A stretch of DNA of 9,048 bases from Prolixibacteraceae bacterium (GTDB lineage: Bacteria > Bacteroidota > Bacteroidia > Bacteroidales > Prolixibacteraceae): positions 1 through 9,048 of the forward strand of contig JAFGDX010000128.1 of the NCBI GenBank assembly GCA_016931875.1, given 5' to 3'. Below are positions 6,446 through 9,048 of the stretch, piece by piece. Made by a program: the position numbers and the translations under genes. How positions within the stretch are numbered: position 1 is the first letter of the stretch; the number at the start of each line of letters is the position of its first letter. The notes beneath the pieces are model-generated. The model had not been told where the DNA came from. It made no database searches and saw only the letters and a list, made by a program, of their open reading frames with translations.

Positions 6446-8830
6446 ATGCAGCTACGTTTATTTGTCCTGATTTTTGTTTTTGCGTTTCACTCACTGTATG
6501 GTTTTTCAACTGAGCCACTGCGTGCCGACCAAAAACAACCCGCCGACTATGTAAATCCGTTTCTTGGGACCGACTTTTTCGGGCATACTTTTCCGGGCGC
6601 ATCCCTGCCTTATGCTATGGTTCACCTAAGCCCCGATGTTGATACCAAAGGCTGGACCTATTGCGCCGGTTATGTTTATTCGGGCACTTCCATTATGGGG
6701 TTCAGCCACACCCATTGGAGCGGTGTGGGCATGACCAATGGTGGCGATGTTTTGCTGATGCCGGTTACAGGCCGGAAACTCCAGATTGTTCCCGGCCCGC
6801 AAAACAATCCTGATGAAGGTTACCGGTCGCGGTTCAGCCATGAAGACGAAACGGCTTCTCCGGGATACTATTCGGTTCTATTAAAAGATTACAATATAAA
6901 AGCCGAACTTACTGCCACCCAGCGGGCCGGCTTTCATCGTTATACCTTTCCAAAAACCAACAACGCCAAAATTATTCTTGACCTGGGGCACCAGATTGGA
7001 GATATGAGTTCAGAAGAAGATTCGCATCTGAAAATTGTTGATAATAACCGAATTGAAGGAGAAAAAAGTGCCGGACTGGGCAAAGTATATTTTGTGGCTG
7101 AATTTAGCAAACCATTTCGGTATTACGGTACTTTTGATGCTTCGTATGTTACCCCTGAATCGGGCGGAAGCATATTCCCCTACAAAAACGAGGAAAAAGG
7201 AAACAAAATAGGGGCATTTGTAACTTTCGAAACTGAAGAAAGTGAACAGGTGCTGGTAAAGGTAGGCATTTCGTATACCAGTGTGGAGGGCGCACGGAAA
7301 AACCTGCATGCTGAAATTCAGGATTGGGATTTTGACAAAGTAAAAAACAACGCCCGCCAAATCTGGAACGACGAATTGTCGAAAATTACGATTGACGGCG
7401 CAACAGCTGACCAGAAAGAGATTTTTTACACTTCGCTGTATCATTCTTTCCTGGCGCAGTATATTTCGCAGGATGCGGATGGAAAATATTTTGGTTCGGA
7501 TGGCAAAATTCACGTTGCCGACGGGTACAATTTTTACGGCTCGTTCTCTTGCTGGGATACCTACCGTTCGCAACATCCTTTGTTAACTCTCACAGCTCCA
7601 GAACATGTAAACGACTTTATAAAATCGATTGTGGCAAAAGTTGAAAACTATAAATGGCTGCCGGCACAGCACTTTTTGAATGTGTTTGGAGAAGCGATGG
7701 TAGGCGATCATCTGATTCCGGTGATTGTGGATGCCTATATGAAAGGATTCCGCGATTATGATATAAATACGCTTTACAATGCCATGCGAAAAAAGGCGCT
7801 GGAAAATCCGAAACCACCGGTACCGGAAAATGCCGGGCGTTCAGGCCTGGATTTTTACAAAACGCTGGGTTACACACCGGTGGACAAGGTTACAGAATCG
7901 GTACCCAATACACTCGAACTGGCTTACGATGACTGGTGCATTGCGCAAATGGCCAGGGAACTGGGAAAAAATGACGATTACCAGCTTTTTATAAAAAGAG
8001 CACACAATTATTCCAACCTCTGGGATTCGGAAACCCAGTTTATGCGCCCCAAGAATACGGATGGAACATGGTTGCCGCCACTTGGTACAAACAAACAGGA
8101 AATTGTAAAAGCGGGTGATCATTCCTATTACAAATATTTTGATCCGCTGCTGGTGGGCCGCCGCCCCAACCGCTATTACACCGAATCGAATGCCTGGCAG
8201 TATATTTGGTCAGTACAACATGATATTCAAGGTTTAATCGACCTGTTTGGAGGAAATAAGCCCTTTATTGAAAAACTGGATCAGTTTTTTGAAATGAGCG
8301 CCGTAATAACACCTCCAAAATATGTAGGTGTAGTTGGAACCATCGGACAATATGTACATGGTAATCAGCCCTCTCACCATGTAGCTTATTTATACAATTA
8401 TGCCGGCCAGCCCTGGAAAACACAGAACCGTGTGCGACAGGTTTGCGAAGAGTTGTACCGGAGCGGGCCGGGCGGTTTGTGCGGAAACGAAGACATGGGG
8501 TCTCTTTCGTCGTGGTATGTGTTGAGTGCCATGGGATTTTACGCCGTAACTCCCGGCAACCCGGTTTACACCATTGGCAGTCCTTTGTTTGGCGAAGCCC
8601 GTATTAACCTTGGTAACGGGAAATATTTTATGATTAAGGCGGTCAACAATTCCAAAGAAAACAAATACATCCAGTCGGCCACATTAAACGGAAAACCGTT
8701 TGAAAGAACATGGATTACACAAAAAGAAATAACCGGCGGCGGAGAATTGATTTTTCAAATGGCCTCCACCCCAAATATGAAATGGGGAACGGGAAAAGAA
8801 GCTGTCCCTCCTTCTATGAGTAAAAAATAA
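6446..8830 (+). CDS. GH92 alpha-mannosidase, secreted
   Basis: Seen: 794 residues with a hydrophobic signal peptide at about 3-20 and no lipobox Cys, so it is exported, probably to the periplasm. GH92 hallmarks run through the whole length: DYVNPFLGTDFFGHTFPGAS (34-53), GFSHTHWSGVGM (85-96), FYGSFSCWDTYRSQHPL (363-379), YTESNAWQY (578-586), HGNQPSHHVAYLYNY (638-652), CGNEDMGSLSSWYVLSAMGF (679-698) and YTIGSPLF (708-715). By analogy with characterised GH92 enzymes, Glu580 is the likely catalytic acid and the acidic pair Glu682-Asp683 lies in the motif holding the general base; the family is calcium-dependent and inverting. It removes alpha-linked mannose exo-wise from N-glycans or mannans. The leader is A-rich without a Shine-Dalgarno sequence. 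Length is typical and the gene is intact. Position 641 is Gln where GNEPSHH is common in the family, which may bear on linkage preference. The family is near certain; the exact linkage is unknown. Confidence 0.95.
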   Translation: MQLRLFVLIFVFAFHSLYGFSTEPLRADQKQPADYVNPFLGTDFFGHTFPGASLPYAMVHLSPDVDTKGWTYCAGYVYSGTSIMGFSHTHWSGVGMTNGGDVLLMPVTGRKLQIVPGPQNNPDEGYRSRFSHEDETASPGYYSVLLKDYNIKAELTATQRAGFHRYTFPKTNNAKIILDLGHQIGDMSSEEDSHLKIVDNNRIEGEKSAGLGKVYFVAEFSKPFRYYGTFDASYVTPESGGSIFPYKNEEKGNKIGAFVTFETEESEQVLVKVGISYTSVEGARKNLHAEIQDWDFDKVKNNARQIWNDELSKITIDGATADQKEIFYTSLYHSFLAQYISQDADGKYFGSDGKIHVADGYNFYGSFSCWDTYRSQHPLLTLTAPEHVNDFIKSIVAKVENYKWLPAQHFLNVFGEAMVGDHLIPVIVDAYMKGFRDYDINTLYNAMRKKALENPKPPVPENAGRSGLDFYKTLGYTPVDKVTESVPNTLELAYDDWCIAQMARELGKNDDYQLFIKRAHNYSNLWDSETQFMRPKNTDGTWLPPLGTNKQEIVKAGDHSYYKYFDPLLVGRRPNRYYTESNAWQYIWSVQHDIQGLIDLFGGNKPFIEKLDQFFEMSAVITPPKYVGVVGTIGQYVHGNQPSHHVAYLYNYAGQPWKTQNRVRQVCEELYRSGPGGLCGNEDMGSLSSWYVLSAMGFYAVTPGNPVYTIGSPLFGEARINLGNGKYFMIKAVNNSKENKYIQSATLNGKPFERTWITQKEITGGGELIFQMASTPNMKWGTGKEAVPPSMSKK

Positions 8831-8838
8831 AATGAAAA

Positions 8839-8886
8839 GCCCTGATTGGGCCGGTTTAAAAGTGCCGGATACGGCTGCATAATTTA
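8839..8886 (+). terminator. Two weak hairpins after the GH92 gene
   Basis: GCCC-TGATT-GGGC (8839-8851) starts 8 bases after the stop, and GCCG-GATA-CGGC (8864-8875) follows, with a T-rich stretch (8882-8890) shortly after. Stems are only 4 bp, so termination here is plausible but weakly supported. Confidence 0.25.
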
Positions 8887-8991
8887 TTTTGAATCAGCGG
8901 ATACCTGGTCTTGTTTTTCTTTTTCAGAAATAATAAATGCTACAAAGGAATCACCTAAAAAAGAGGGTAAATAAATACAAAAACAGCGGTG

Positions 8992-9048
8992 TTAATGGCA
9001 ACTGCAATTGGTGTCGCATCCGGGTTTTGTACCTTTTTTCTTTTTCAG
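8992..9048 (-). CDS. Possible C-terminal end of a small Cys-rich protein (cut by window edge)
   Basis: Seen: on the minus strand the frame entering from the right edge reads LKKKKGTKPGCDTNCSCH and then a TAA stop at 8992-8994. A run of lysines followed by closely spaced cysteines and a terminal His is like the tail of short FeoB-associated Cys-rich membrane proteins found in this phylum, where a single membrane helix precedes such a tail. Only 18 residues are visible, so both the coding status and the family are tentative. It would converge on the GH92 gene. Confidence 0.35.
   Translation of the reverse strand: MKKKKGTKPGCDTNCSCH

Noticed and set aside
7010..7576. 188-codon open frame on the minus strand
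   Set aside because: Antisense shadow of the GH92 gene; low-complexity Phe- and Ile-rich translation.
8884..8991. Minus-strand open frame after the TAA at 8992, ending in EKEKQDQVSADSK
   Set aside because: Protein-like at first sight, but it has no start codon and directly follows a stop in the same frame, so it is most likely chance.
8914..9048. 14-base direct repeat TTTTTCTTTTTCAG at 8914-8927 and 9035-9048
   Set aside because: The repeat is exact but is a low-complexity pyrimidine run, and the flanks do not match; no mobile element or duplication is supported.
1..9048. Search for SusC/SusD, transposases, tRNA, rRNA, CRISPR repeats, riboswitches or phage genes
   Set aside because: No matching motifs or repeat arrays were seen by eye on either strand; a covariance-model scan could not be run.

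Overview
The window looks like a carbohydrate- and glycoconjugate-processing stretch of a Bacteroidota chromosome, probably class Bacteroidia. This is inferred from four things: exported glycosidases and lipoproteins of families typical of that phylum, A-rich leaders with little or no Shine-Dalgarno sequence, AT-rich intergenic DNA, and TAnnTTTG-like promoter elements. No genus can be named from the sequence alone. There are no SusC/SusD genes, regulators, transposases, tRNAs, rRNAs or CRISPR arrays in view.

Layout. (1) Positions 1-458, minus strand: the N-terminal part of a neutral/alkaline ceramidase-type protein that runs off the left edge. (2) Positions 459-726: AT-rich divergent intergenic region with a 7-bp-arm inverted repeat and weak promoter candidates. 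(3) Positions 727-1467, plus strand: a cytoplasmic RraA/HMG-CHA-aldolase-like protein. (4) Positions 1522-6237 (or 6285), minus strand: a tight three-gene operon. In transcription order it encodes a GH2 lipoprotein of the exo-beta-glucosaminidase type, an unrecognised polytopic membrane protein, and a DUF1080 (3-keto-disaccharide hydrolase domain) lipoprotein. The gaps are 4 and 11 bases. (5) About 160-208 bases of divergent promoter DNA. (6) Positions 6446-8830, plus strand: a secreted GH92 alpha-mannosidase. (7) Positions 8831-9048: weak hairpins, then what may be the Cys-rich C-terminal tail of a minus-strand gene entering from the right edge.

How the genes may work together (inference). 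The GH92 enzyme would remove alpha-mannose from glycans outside the cytoplasm. The GH2 lipoprotein would remove a beta-linked sugar, with its catalytic-site motif pointing to beta-glucosaminide-like rather than ordinary beta-galactoside or beta-mannoside substrates. The DUF1080 lipoprotein would act on a sugar or oxidised glycoside, and the membrane protein between them may move a product or anchor a step. The RraA-like protein could be a cytoplasmic aldolase or decarboxylase for a sugar-acid-like intermediate, but it lies on the other strand. The ceramidase-like gene raises the possibility that the wider region handles glycoconjugates that include sphingolipids. The genes are individually of recognisable families except the membrane protein, which is the most open question in the window.
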